DNA from: Bacteroidales bacterium UBA5349
GTDB taxonomy: Bacteria > Bacteroidota > Bacteroidia > Bacteroidales > Tenuifilaceae
Length of the DNA: 64,000 nt
Reading direction: 5' to 3'
Assembly (NCBI GenBank): GCA_002410065.1
Contig: DHQB01000018.1
Coordinates: forward strand, 1-64,000
Below the pieces are notes generated by a model. It made no database searches. It worked only from the letters and a program-made list of their open reading frames with translations, and was not told the origin of the DNA. Both the position numbers and the translations under genes were made by a program. Each line of letters begins with the position of its first letter. The stretch's first letter is position 1. Below, in pieces: positions 38,501 to 46,297 of the stretch.

Positions 38501-39263
38501 ACCTAAGGCCCAAAAGAACAGCTGAAAGCGGCAACACCATGAGTAATGCTTTACGCCTAATAGAGGGTTGCATAAAAAAACCAAATATTGCCAACAGCAA
38601 ACAAGTAAAGCCAATCCATGAGAACAATGCCCTAAAATTTCCATCCTGCTTGGCAAAATCTTTAGGAATATAAGTTAGGTATATAACTGGTGATGAGCTA
38701 AACAAGGAAATTGGGAATGATCCGGGATAGGGATTTGGCGACACCTCATAGTCATTCAAAAAATTTAGTGACGAGTGAAAAGTATTCTCTAGGAATTGAT
38801 TTTGATAGGGATAGCTATACTTCACTTTAACTAGCACAAGTGCTTTAATGCTATCGCGAGCAATCCAATAGGATGTACACCAAACATTTTGCACTTTTAT
38901 TAATCTGTCAGAGTACTCGGGAACATCTAATATATCAAGGCTCTCCGACCAGAATGCAAGCGAATCGTTATTGAAAATAAAAATGGCTACGCCATCATCA
39001 TCAAGCCTTTTAGCTGTTGATTCTGAAAGCATCTCAAAGGGTTTCCCAAACCCTTTTTCAATAGAGGCATTAACTAACTCTTTGGCAACCTCAATACTCT
39101 CATCGGTTCTTTGCTTCAGAACGTCTATAGCCCTATCAATTTGGGGAGGGCTTGCCAACTTTCTGGTGAGTATTTGCGACGAAAATGGAATGGTTGAAAA
39201 CGAGACAATAGCCACGAGTAAGCATACTAAGGAGGCAATAAGAGAACCCTTTGATTTCACCAC
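35598..39263 (-). CDS. NtrY-like membrane sensor histidine kinase with an enlarged sensor region
   Basis: A 1,221-residue kinase. A first membrane helix (about 8-30) is followed by an extracytoplasmic segment, then a block of about eight hydrophobic helices (about 213-470), a second extracytoplasmic region (about 480-720), more membrane helices (about 725, 765 and 930-950) and HAMP ('FISNKIAKPLELIRQR'). The dimerisation domain has the His in 'QIAHEIKNPLTPIKLN' (about 1011). The ATPase shows 'LLKNSVQAIGKED', 'DNGTGI' and 'GGMGLGLAI'. The NtrY-like class normally works with an NtrC/NtrX-type regulator, but none is adjacent. The start is GTG: an in-frame stop lies three codons upstream and no in-frame ATG is near. 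rlmH lies 82 bp upstream on the same strand and may be co-transcribed. Confidence 0.88.
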   Translation of the reverse strand: MVKSKGSLIASLVCLLVAIVSFSTIPFSSQILTRKLASPPQIDRAIDVLKQRTDESIEVAKELVNASIEKGFGKPFEMLSESTAKRLDDDGVAIFIFNNDSLAFWSESLDILDVPEYSDRLIKVQNVWCTSYWIARDSIKALVLVKVKYSYPYQNQFLENTFHSSLNFLNDYEVSPNPYPGSFPISLFSSSPVIYLTYIPKDFAKQDGNFRALFSWIGFTCLLLAIFGFFMQPSIRRKALLMVLPLSAVLLGLRLAFLYWDIMPKGQWLLFKPEVFALSWFAPSVGDLLLNTLMLFAIAAYAYRPLISLAKSPSRRVQVVGVLLSIVSLWLFLISERLIGILVQNSTITLEAFRIFNLSVFSLLEYIILSLWFATASLLIIAARHLLDSMPRPRILILWSSIVVVLGIGSFIAGNTLDIYILLLLLALCLLFLYYQPNARFIYSNLFLIFILIISVFSVWTVSVNASHKDKEIRKILAINLANERDPIAEVNFPQLARKMHGDDEIIDFLNRIVESEDDLYAYIQENYLLGYLSKYDFQITVCLPNSQLHLENTGEDVSCYGFFENMLNEYGFRIPGSSFFHLSNQNGRISYLGMIEYVLHNGTEACIYIELDSKLNKELLGYPELLIDRTINVKKQIAEYSSAKYFNNVLIARTGSYNFPLHNIYKADSTSRYTFINANGFNHMLHKDEGRTTIILSKPNVSFLNVTASFAWVFLFFYFSIIVWYGIGGLVNKAQNSMPSLKNRIKITMVQVLVLSLILVGIVTIAFSVKSFEQKNIDNLNEKLVSVMVDVENNLLPHDILYPEYNHYLTSYLIELSNVFHSDINLYDINGTLLVTSRPEVFEQNLFGRQMNPLAWFEMENNHAAKLIHSESIGNMEYLSAYAPLVNQSNQKLGYLNLPYFTRQGEFMREVLSVIVALVNIYAFLILFAILIAVFISNKIAKPLELIRQRIATIDITKHIETIDYEGKDEVGQLVSEYNKMVVELAESAKKLAQSQRQSAWREMAKQIAHEIKNPLTPIKLNLQLLVKAKKEGHPDWSGLFDRFASSLNEQINTLNHIATEFSNFAQMPVGQFGLVELLEVINDAVTLFSAYPNIRVETKTDFDGQAIVFADKEQLQRVFVNLLKNSVQAIGKEDNGLITVSIHRRDDSIEITVTDNGTGIAPELEEKLFSPNFTTKSGGMGLGLAISKGIVEVVGGKIWFETKFGKGTKFFVLLPLVRN

Positions 39264-39345
39264 AATTTCTTAAAATTAGTCTTAAAAAAACAAGAACATT
39301 CCACAACAAAAAATGAACCAAACCAACTCCTTATCTTCCATAACT

Positions 39346-39819
39346 CTAGATATGATGGTAAGGCTCGCCTCTTATTATGGTCATTGCCCTATAGAGTTGT
39401 TCTAGCAGAATAACCCTTACCATTTGGTGAGAAAAAGTTAGTTTTGATAACGCTATAACCCCATTTGCCTTCGACTTTACTGCCTTTGTAACACCATATG
39501 CTCCTCCTATAATAAGAGTTAACTCTTTGGTCCCGGCAACCATTTTCTCCTCAACAATTGAAGCCAACTCAACTGAGGTGTATTCTCTTCCCTGCTCATC
39601 GAGCAAGAAAACCTCAGACCCATTAGCAATCTCGGATAGGATTAGCTCTTCCTCTTTCCTCATCAGCTGCTCAACAGGCAAACTTTTGCCTGTCTTCACA
39701 TCAGGAATTACTATTAAATCAACCCGTAAATAGTGCTTAAGACGGTTAAGGTATTCCTCAACTCCTTGTCCTATAAACCCCTTAAGGGTTTTGCCAACAA
39801 CAATTACTTTTATCTTCAA
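39346..39819 (-). CDS. rlmH: 23S rRNA (pseudouridine1915-N3)-methyltransferase
   Basis: A 157-residue SPOUT methyltransferase that methylates pseudouridine 1915 in helix 69 of 23S rRNA, using S-adenosylmethionine. It shows 'LTLIIGGAYGVTKAV' (SAM-binding knot) and the C-terminal signature 'LSKLTFSHQMVRVILLEQLY' plus 'RGEPYHH'. Length is exactly that of the family. The reading frame begins with TTG at 39819, which gives the canonical start 'MKIKVIVVGK'; no ATG is available nearby. It is divergent from the DUF4783-nadC cluster and upstream of the NtrY-like kinase. Confidence 0.95.
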   Translation of the reverse strand: MKIKVIVVGKTLKGFIGQGVEEYLNRLKHYLRVDLIVIPDVKTGKSLPVEQLMRKEEELILSEIANGSEVFLLDEQGREYTSVELASIVEEKMVAGTKELTLIIGGAYGVTKAVKSKANGVIALSKLTFSHQMVRVILLEQLYRAMTIIRGEPYHHI

Positions 39820-40174
39820 GGCTCAAATATTCTTTGTTAAATACAATGTAAACAGTAGATTCTTAGCCTAAAATCCTCAATCCATAGCAGGCAAAGTTTC
39901 ACAAACAGGCTTGACTTTCCAATTTATCTTAAGTACTTTTATGATTATTTTAAACTTTAATAAAGATATAAGATCAAATATTTTTATTCTAACAAAAAAT
40001 CATTAAAGGCATGCATTTTGTTGTGCTTTTTGGGCTAAATGATTTAGTTTTGAGAAATTAGTTTAACCAAAAACCAAATAGTAATTCATTAACACCAATG
40101 GGTTTAAATTTTTTACGCAAGGACAGAAGTTTAATTTGAAACAAACCCATACCTAAACAACAAATATATTAATA
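39820..40174. other. Divergent spacer between rlmH and the DUF4783-nadC cluster
   Basis: This 355-base AT-rich spacer contains one promoter-like site for the plus strand (40021-40052). I see no convincing minus-strand box, no ORF and no strong hairpin. Confidence 0.5.
40021..40052 (+). promoter_or_regulatory. Probable promoter of the DUF4783-nadC-yihY-pdxH operon
   Basis: TTG (40021-40023), a 21-base spacer and TAGTTTTG (40045-40052, full TAnnTTTG match). Transcription would start about 115 bases before the first ATG. Confidence 0.38.
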
Positions 40175-40579
40175 ATGAGAACAAAATACGTTGCCTTAAC
40201 CCTAGTAATTCTTACTGTCATTTTAACGTCAGGCTCTTTCCCACAAGCAGCCATTGGTATTTTAGATTCGGTTTCTGTGGGGTTTAAGGAGGGAAACTCA
40301 TCGCAGATTACTAAGCACTTCAACCCAACCGTTGAAATGGAACTACTTGAGGATGAAAATATGTTTAGCAAAGCGCAAGCCGAACTTTTACTCAAGGACT
40401 TTTTTAATAAGTATAAACCTACCTCATTTAAGGTAAACCATCAGGGCACAAAAGGGAATACCAGTTTTGCCATTGGCATACTTATAACCTCATCGGGCAA
40501 CTTCAGGGTGTCCATATTTATGAAGGAAGAAAACGAGAAAATGCTAATACATCAGCTAAGAATAGAGTTAAGCGAATAA
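40175..40579 (+). CDS. DUF4783-family exported protein
   Basis: A 134-residue protein with an N-terminal hydrophobic signal (about 5-25, 'VALTLVILTVILTSGSFPQA'). A compact domain of the DUF4783 type follows, with the look of an NTF2-like fold ('ELLLKDFFNKYKPTSFKVNH'). The function of the family is not known. In Bacteroidota it is commonly found beside nadC and rlmH, as it is here, which supports the call. It is first in a tight plus-strand run; nadC starts 43 bases after its stop. Confidence 0.8.
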   Translation: MRTKYVALTLVILTVILTSGSFPQAAIGILDSVSVGFKEGNSSQITKHFNPTVEMELLEDENMFSKAQAELLLKDFFNKYKPTSFKVNHQGTKGNTSFAIGILITSSGNFRVSIFMKEENEKMLIHQLRIELSE

Positions 40580-40622
40580 CTTTGCCCCTCAAATTTCAAT
40601 TTACAAACTAAGACACTTCAAT

Positions 40623-41456
40623 ATGCTATTAGAAAAACTCCTCGAAATTGCTATACTTGAGGATATTGGCGATGGGGATCACTCATCGCTTTCATGTATT
40701 CCCAATACAGCCCAAGGAGAGGTTAAACTCATGGTGAAACAACAGGGAATAATTGCAGGGGTAGAAATTGCCGAAAAAGTGTACGCAAAGATTGATGCCA
40801 ATATTCAATTCAAACGTTTTATTGTCGATGGCAAAAAGGTAAGCTTTGGTGATATAGTATTCTCAGCAAAGGGCAAAGTGCACTCCTTATTACAGGCCGA
40901 GCGAATAGTACTAAATATAATGCAGCGCATGAGTGGTATAGCAACCCAAACTAGACAATACGTTGACTTGATTAAGGGTACTAAGGCAAAAGTGCTAGAC
41001 ACCCGCAAAACCACTCCGGGGATGCGGATACTTGATAAGATGGCAGTGAAAATTGGCGGCGGTGAAAATCACCGAATGGGACTTTACGACATGATTATGC
41101 TTAAGGATAACCACGTTGATTTTGCAGGAGGGATTACCCAAGCCATTGACAAGGCCAATAGCTACCTTAAGTATACAGGCAAAAAGTTAGACATTGAGGT
41201 GGAAACACGAAACATTGAGGAGATAAAGCAAGTGATTGCCATAGGCGGTGTGAAAAGGATTATGCTTGATAACTTTACGCCCACTCAAACAGCCGAAGCT
41301 GTTAAAGTAATTAATGGTAGGTTTGAAACCGAATCGTCGGGCGGCATTACCCTAGAAACCATAAGAGCTTATGCCGAAACTGGTGTTGATTTCATATCAG
41401 TTGGCGCACTAACGCATCAGATTAAAAGCCTTGATATGAACCTTAAAAAGGTATGA
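40623..41456 (+). CDS. nadC: Nicotinate-nucleotide pyrophosphorylase (carboxylating)
   Basis: A 277-residue cytoplasmic enzyme of NAD synthesis that converts quinolinate and PRPP to nicotinate mononucleotide with release of CO2. Motifs: 'LEDIGDGDHSS', 'LQAERIVLNIMQRMSGIAT', 'DTRKTTPGMR', 'GGGENHRMGLYDMIMLKDNH', and 'SSGGITLETIRAYAETGVD' near the end. Length is normal. Its stop overlaps the next start (ATGA), so it is translationally coupled to the YihY gene. nadA and nadB are not in the window. Confidence 0.97.
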   Translation: MLLEKLLEIAILEDIGDGDHSSLSCIPNTAQGEVKLMVKQQGIIAGVEIAEKVYAKIDANIQFKRFIVDGKKVSFGDIVFSAKGKVHSLLQAERIVLNIMQRMSGIATQTRQYVDLIKGTKAKVLDTRKTTPGMRILDKMAVKIGGGENHRMGLYDMIMLKDNHVDFAGGITQAIDKANSYLKYTGKKLDIEVETRNIEEIKQVIAIGGVKRIMLDNFTPTQTAEAVKVINGRFETESSGGITLETIRAYAETGVDFISVGALTHQIKSLDMNLKKV

Positions 41457-42475
41457 TCGAGCAAAACAGCAATAAGCAAAACAGGCAAAGGGGAAGAGTT
41501 AAAGGATTTATCCGCAAGTTAAAGTACATTACTTGGAGGATAATCCGTAAAGCAAAGCAGGTATCGTTCATTGGCTTTGAAGGAGTTCCTGTGTACAATG
41601 TGGTTAGTTTTTTTGCAAGAGGCCTTGTTAAAGGAAGCATTACCACTAGAGCATCAGCTATTTCTTTTGATTTTTTTATTGCACTTTTCCCCACAATAAT
41701 ATTTGTATTCACCCTAATCCCCTTTATTCCTGTAGATAATTTTCAAGAGCAACTACTTGGATTATTACAGGGCATTATTCCTGATACAGCATACAAATTA
41801 GTAGAATCAACCCTTGTTGAAGTTGTTACCCGGCGTAGCTTCGGACTTCTTTCGTTTGGTTTTATTGCGGCTCTCTTCTTTGCTCACAATGGCATGAACT
41901 CACTAATCGTTTCGTTTAATGGCAGTTACCATACCATAGAAACCCGGGGTTTTGTAAATCAACACCTTGTGGCCTTTCTGCTTACAATAATCCTTCCTAG
42001 TCTTATAATGATAGCTGTTCTGCTACTTCTTTTTGGCCAATTTGGTCTTAATTTTTTAGTAAAAAAAGAGATTTTAAGGCTGAACTTTACCTATTACGTT
42101 TTTGTTGTTATAAGGTGGTTAGTTGTAATCAGTGTTTTCTTTCTGTCCATATCTTTCTTATACTACTTTGCCCCAGCAAAGCGAACAAAGTTTAGGTTTA
42201 TATCTGCTGGCTCTATTATGGCTACTATTATGATACTTGTTACCTCCATAGGATTTTCGTATTTTGTGAACAACTTTGGTCAGTATAATAAATTATATGG
42301 GTCGATTGGAAGTTTACTCGCACTCATGGCATGGATATTCTTTAATGCAATTGGGCTTATTCTTGGTTTTGAGATTAACGCTAGCATTACTTCGGCCAAG
42401 GTTGATTATAGTAATAGTTTAACGATTAATAACGATGAACACAACAGATCTCTCGCAGATAAGAAGCGACTATAA
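41453..42475 (+). CDS. YihY/BrkB-family inner-membrane protein
   Basis: A 340-residue membrane protein with about six helices. The N-terminus is basic and cytoplasmic ('KQNRQRGRVKGFIRKLKY'). Family features include 'TTRASAISFDFFIALFPTIIF', 'RSFGLLSFGFIAALFFAHNGMNSL' and 'YGSIGSLLALMAWIFFNAIGLILGFEINAS'-type helices near the C-terminus. The family was once called ribonuclease BN, but that assignment was withdrawn; its function remains unclear. It overlaps nadC by 4 bases and pdxH by 41 bases, an unusually tight coupling to two cofactor genes. Confidence 0.9.
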   Translation: MIEQNSNKQNRQRGRVKGFIRKLKYITWRIIRKAKQVSFIGFEGVPVYNVVSFFARGLVKGSITTRASAISFDFFIALFPTIIFVFTLIPFIPVDNFQEQLLGLLQGIIPDTAYKLVESTLVEVVTRRSFGLLSFGFIAALFFAHNGMNSLIVSFNGSYHTIETRGFVNQHLVAFLLTIILPSLIMIAVLLLLFGQFGLNFLVKKEILRLNFTYYVFVVIRWLVVISVFFLSISFLYYFAPAKRTKFRFISAGSIMATIMILVTSIGFSYFVNNFGQYNKLYGSIGSLLALMAWIFFNAIGLILGFEINASITSAKVDYSNSLTINNDEHNRSLADKKRL

Positions 42476-43079
42476 CCTAAAGCAACTCAGTAAAAGTGGG
42501 GTATTGACAAATCCGATTGAACAGTTTAGGATTTGGATGGATGAGGCTATTGCAGGCCAATGCAATGAGCCAAATGCAATGACCCTAGCAACCAGCACTT
42601 TTGATGGAAAACCCTCGGCAAGAGTAGTTCTGCTAAAAGAGTTCAATAATCAAGGATTTGTTTTCTTTACAAACTATGAGAGCAACAAGGGGAAACAAAT
42701 TTTACAGAATCCATATGCTGCATTAGTGCTGTTTTGGCCCGAGCTTCAACGCCAAGTTCGCATAGAAGGCCTGATAGTAAAAACAACCGAGAAGGAATCT
42801 GACGAATACTTCAAGACTCGCCCGGGCAAGAGCAAGATTGGGGCATGGGCTTCGCCACAAAGTCAGGTAATTAGAAATAGAAAATACCTCGAAAGCCTAA
42901 AGTCAGATTTTCAGGAGGAGTTTTCGGGCAAAACTATTTCTCGGCCTCCCAACTGGGGAGGGTACATTTTACAACCAAATATTATTGAGTTTTGGCAGGG
43001 GCGTCCTAACAGGCTTCACGACAGAATTCAGTACTCATTCCTAAACAGTGAGTGGTTAATTGAGAGACTAGCCCCTTAG
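42435..43079 (+). CDS. pdxH: Pyridoxamine/pyridoxine 5'-phosphate oxidase
   Basis: A 214-residue FMN enzyme that makes pyridoxal 5'-phosphate with oxygen as electron acceptor. Visible features: 'NAMTLATSTFDGKPSARVVL' and 'FFTNYESNKGKQ' (FMN binding), 'KIGAWASPQSQ', and the family signature 'PPNWGGYILQPNIIEFWQG' with 'RLHDR'. Length is normal. The first 41 bases lie inside the end of the YihY gene in another frame, so translation is probably coupled. Oxygen dependence suggests that the organism meets oxygen, in line with superoxide dismutase in the same window. Confidence 0.96.
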   Translation: MNTTDLSQIRSDYNLKQLSKSGVLTNPIEQFRIWMDEAIAGQCNEPNAMTLATSTFDGKPSARVVLLKEFNNQGFVFFTNYESNKGKQILQNPYAALVLFWPELQRQVRIEGLIVKTTEKESDEYFKTRPGKSKIGAWASPQSQVIRNRKYLESLKSDFQEEFSGKTISRPPNWGGYILQPNIIEFWQGRPNRLHDRIQYSFLNSEWLIERLAP

Positions 43080-43080
43080 C

Positions 43081-43110
43081 AAAAAGCCCCATGCACATGG
43101 CATAGGGCTT
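43081..43110. terminator. Shared terminator between pdxH and glnA
   Basis: Stem AAGCCC-C-ATGC (43084-43094) with GCAT-A-GGGCTT (43100-43110), containing one C-A mismatch. The T-run follows on the minus strand (TTTTT), so it best fits glnA, but it lies between convergent genes and may serve both. Confidence 0.7.
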
Positions 43111-43131
43111 AATATTTCTTTATAAAGGAAA

Positions 43132-44637
43132 CTATCCAACGTGAATAAACTGTTTAACCAACTCGTTTATCTCATCTTTTTTGCCATAAATTCTTTCGCT
43201 AAGCCCTTTATCGTTATACGATTTTAGTTTAGCTATCCTACTGTCAATTAACCCCTTTGGAAAAATATGATTTGCCTCAAAAATTTCCCGTTTACGATCG
43301 AGCGCCTCAGCAGATTCGTAGCATGACAATGGGAGCATTTTAAGCTTCTCTAGTTTATCCTTATACTCAGGCTTAAAGATATTAACATCAACATAAAGTT
43401 CTTCAGCACGCTTTAGTGCATCAGGATCATTAATACCCTTAAGTGAAGCAACTATAAGACCAGCTATTGTTAGGTAAATATCGGCAGACCCATCGGGAAC
43501 TCTGAACTCAAAGGTTTGCTTCGAAGGCGATTTTCCAAAAAAATGATTATCAGCTGGGTTTGCATGAGCAATCATGCTATCGGCCCCAGACCAACCTAAA
43601 GGAACACGAACCACAACCGACCGATTTCTATCACCCCAGCAGATATTAGTGGGTGCCTCTTGGTGTGGAACTAGCCTTAGGTATGATGTTGGTATGGAGT
43701 TACCAAATGCAGTAAGCGCATCTGCTGAACTAAGTATTCCAGCAATCATCTTACGCGCTGTATCACTCAACTTTCCATCAATGGAAGTGACGTTTTTACC
43801 ATCCTTATCAACCATCATATGGAAATGCATTCCACTTCCTGCTTTACCAACAGTAATTTTGGGTGCAAAGCTAATTTCAACCCCATACCTATAGCCCAAC
43901 ATTCTCAGAATCCACTTGGCTATTACCATTTGCTCTGCAGCTTGCTCAACGCAAGTTGGAAGGAACTCTATCTCGTGCTGCTCGTAGTAGGTATCCCCAT
44001 CGGAGAAGCAACCAACCTCAGCGTGTCCATACTTAATCTGTCCTCCAGCCTTTGCTATAAGCACAAGTGCTTCATTGCGAATATGCTCAAATTTTGCAAA
44101 AGGCTCACTTGAGTGATACCCTTTCTGATCGACACCTGGAAAGGAATCTTCCTTAGGAGAAACTACATAATACTCAAGTTCACCCAGTGCCTTAAAGGTT
44201 AAACCTGTTTCACGGGTAAACTCATCAGTAGCTTTACGCAACACATACCCGGGGTCGCTTTCGAGGGGTTTCCCCTCACTATTATAAAACGAGCAAAGGA
44301 TATCGAGAGTAGGCACCTCGCCAAATGGGTTGACATAAGCGGTTCTATATCGTGGTACTACATATAGATCGCTACTTCCTGACTCAATAAATGAAAAAAG
44401 ACTGCTACCATCTACGCGTTCGCCTTGGGTAAGAATTGTTTCGAGGTGCTCTTTTGAGGTAATTATAAAGTTAAGTGTTTTTAGTCTACCATCCTCGGCA
44501 ATATACCTAAAATTGATCATCTCTATCCCATTCCCCTCACAAAAGCGAACAATATCGTTTCGTGTAAACGTCGAACTTTGCTTGCCAAGAAATTGAACTA
44601 GTGGGCTGGGGTTCATTTTAGTTAGACCATCCTTCAT
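43132..44637 (-). CDS. glnA: Glutamine synthetase
   Basis: A 501-residue enzyme that makes glutamine from glutamate, ammonia and ATP. The N-terminal beta-grasp region (about 15-110) is followed by the catalytic domain with 'GHAEVGCFSDGD', 'YYEQHEIEF', the ATP-binding 'GSGMHFHMMVD', 'NRSVVVRVP' and 'EFRVPDGSADIYLTIAGL'. Length fits the type I-like dodecameric class, not the ~700-residue type III (GlnN) also common in Bacteroidota. The loop where enterobacterial GlnA carries the adenylylated Tyr reads 'VDVNIFKPEYKDKLEK' and lacks the NLYDLP motif, so covalent control of that kind is unlikely. It is a single gene with its own terminator. Confidence 0.95.
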   Translation of the reverse strand: MKDGLTKMNPSPLVQFLGKQSSTFTRNDIVRFCEGNGIEMINFRYIAEDGRLKTLNFIITSKEHLETILTQGERVDGSSLFSFIESGSSDLYVVPRYRTAYVNPFGEVPTLDILCSFYNSEGKPLESDPGYVLRKATDEFTRETGLTFKALGELEYYVVSPKEDSFPGVDQKGYHSSEPFAKFEHIRNEALVLIAKAGGQIKYGHAEVGCFSDGDTYYEQHEIEFLPTCVEQAAEQMVIAKWILRMLGYRYGVEISFAPKITVGKAGSGMHFHMMVDKDGKNVTSIDGKLSDTARKMIAGILSSADALTAFGNSIPTSYLRLVPHQEAPTNICWGDRNRSVVVRVPLGWSGADSMIAHANPADNHFFGKSPSKQTFEFRVPDGSADIYLTIAGLIVASLKGINDPDALKRAEELYVDVNIFKPEYKDKLEKLKMLPLSCYESAEALDRKREIFEANHIFPKGLIDSRIAKLKSYNDKGLSERIYGKKDEINELVKQFIHVG

Positions 44638-44783
44638 TGTTGTGTGTTTTTGTAATTATTATTTTTAAAAGAATAAAAGTATTTAAAAGGAAGAAACTCA
44701 CACTATAAAAAATAAACTTAAGAAAATGTTTAGGAGCAGATATTTTGTGAATAGTGAAAAGGAACAGTCTAATTTAGGCAACC

Positions 44784-45989
44784 CTAAATAGTGAGCATTT
44801 GCTCTAATGCACTGAATAGTTCCGCTTGATTGATTGGCTTTGAGATATGGTAGTTGCAACCTACGCTGGTTATTTTTGCCCTATCTTCAGAAAGAGCATA
44901 GGCAGTCTGAACTATTATAGGAATCTCAACCCCTTTGCCCCTTAATTCTTGTGTTGCTTCCAGACCATCCATTACCGGCATTTTAATATCCATAAGCACA
45001 ATATCTACTTTTTGATTTAAGCAAACATCAACGGCTTCTCGGCCATTTTTAGCCCTTAACACAATTGCTCCAGTGGTCTTAAGCAGTTCTTTAAGATATA
45101 GATAGTTAGGCTCATCATCCTCTGCAATTAGCACAACAATATTTTTAAGTTCGCAAAGCTTCTCGGGTAATTTATGCGATATGCCCTTGCTTTCCCCCAT
45201 AGGCAAATAAGGAATGGTAAAATAGAATGTTGTACCCTCTCCTAGCTCAGAGGTTAACCAAATTTCTCCGCCAAGTAACTCGGCAAAAGCTCTTGAAATT
45301 GGAAGCCCAAGTTCTGTTCCATTTCGGCTTTGAGAAACACCATTTTCAACCTGCTGAAAACGTTCAAAAATAGGTTTAAACTTATCGCTAGGTATACCAA
45401 TACCTGTATCGGCAACAAAGAATTTCAAGTAATTTTCTTTAAGATTATAACCAAACTCTATAGTCCCTTTTTGGGTAAACTTAAGGGCATTGAATACCAA
45501 GTTATTCACGATTTGCCTAATCTTCACTTCATCAGATTCAATTATGTCTTCCTCATCGGAAAGCCCCAAGTGCACCCTTAATTCAATTCCCTGTAGTTTG
45601 GCTGTTTGTGAGAAAAGCAGTTCAAGTTCTCTGATAAGATTATTTAATGAGAATTTATATCGGGCAACGGTTATCTGCCCCGATTCTATTTTCGATATAT
45701 CTATAATATCGTTAATAATTCCCAAAAGTTGTTGACTATTGATATTGATAATCTCGACAAAACTTTGCTTTTGCTCCTCGTTAATACTGCTATCGTTAAG
45801 TAGATTAGAAAAGCCACAGATTGCGTTCATTGGCGTTCGTATTTCGTGGCTCATATTCGAAAGGAAAGCCGACTTAAGCCTGTCGCTTTCTTGAGCTTTT
45901 TCAATGGCCTTGCGCAACGACTCCTCGTACCTTGACTTTAAAGCAAATCCGCAAAAAGAGTTAAAAGAGACTTTTCTGCACTTTGCCAA
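44784..45989 (-). CDS. Kinase-plus-receiver fragment of the broken hybrid histidine kinase
   Basis: This open piece encodes the HisKA domain (phospho-acceptor in 'LSNMSHEIRTPMNA'), HATPase ('NLVFNALKFTQ', 'DTGIGIPSDK', 'NGTELGLPISRAFAELLGGE') and a receiver domain ('LIAEDDEPNYLY', phospho-Asp in 'VLMDIKMPVMDG', Lys in 'HISKPINQAE'). The G2 box reads GTELGLPI, where most kinases have GTGLGLAI; the Gly-to-Glu and Ala-to-Pro changes may weaken ATP binding. The first ~17 residues of this frame are an out-of-frame reading of the GAF end, starting at a TTG, and are not native. If translated alone it would lack its sensor part. Confidence 0.7.
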   Translation of the reverse strand: MAKCRKVSFNSFCGFALKSRYEESLRKAIEKAQESDRLKSAFLSNMSHEIRTPMNAICGFSNLLNDSSINEEQKQSFVEIININSQQLLGIINDIIDISKIESGQITVARYKFSLNNLIRELELLFSQTAKLQGIELRVHLGLSDEEDIIESDEVKIRQIVNNLVFNALKFTQKGTIEFGYNLKENYLKFFVADTGIGIPSDKFKPIFERFQQVENGVSQSRNGTELGLPISRAFAELLGGEIWLTSELGEGTTFYFTIPYLPMGESKGISHKLPEKLCELKNIVVLIAEDDEPNYLYLKELLKTTGAIVLRAKNGREAVDVCLNQKVDIVLMDIKMPVMDGLEATQELRGKGVEIPIIVQTAYALSEDRAKITSVGCNYHISKPINQAELFSALEQMLTI

Positions 45990-46288
45990 ACCTTATAATC
46001 AGCCACAGTATCGAAACCAACAAATCCAATACACTCCGTATAGTACATTAACGGGAGCATAAGTAACGACTTAACACCTTGCTCCTTCAAAGTTTGCTTA
46101 CCCAAATCATCCTGAGGCAATTCTTCAACCTTAGGAATGTGGATTGGGCTGCCAACCTTATGTGATTTAATCCATTGGAGAACTATTGTAAGAGGTAAAC
46201 CTTTTAGGGCTTCTATAACAGGTAAAGCATTTGCAGAACACCACTCGTATGTGCTTGTCGTGGTGTCTTTAGAGAAGTCATAGCTAAA
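45938..46288 (-). pseudogene. GAF-domain fragment of the broken hybrid histidine kinase
   Basis: In this frame the sequence reads 'SYDFSKDTTTSTYEWCS', 'LKGLPLTIVLQWIKS', 'LLMLPLMYYTECIGFVGFD' and 'WQSAEKSLLTLFADLL', a typical GAF domain of PAS-GAF kinases. It ends at TAA (45938-45940) only because of the third frameshift. It has no start codon of its own at the domain boundary. Confidence 0.7.
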
Positions 46289-46297
46289 ACATATACT

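Noticed and set aside
45938..46120. Independent 60-residue gene
   Set aside because: It is the end of the GAF domain of the frameshifted hybrid kinase and has no start signal of its own.
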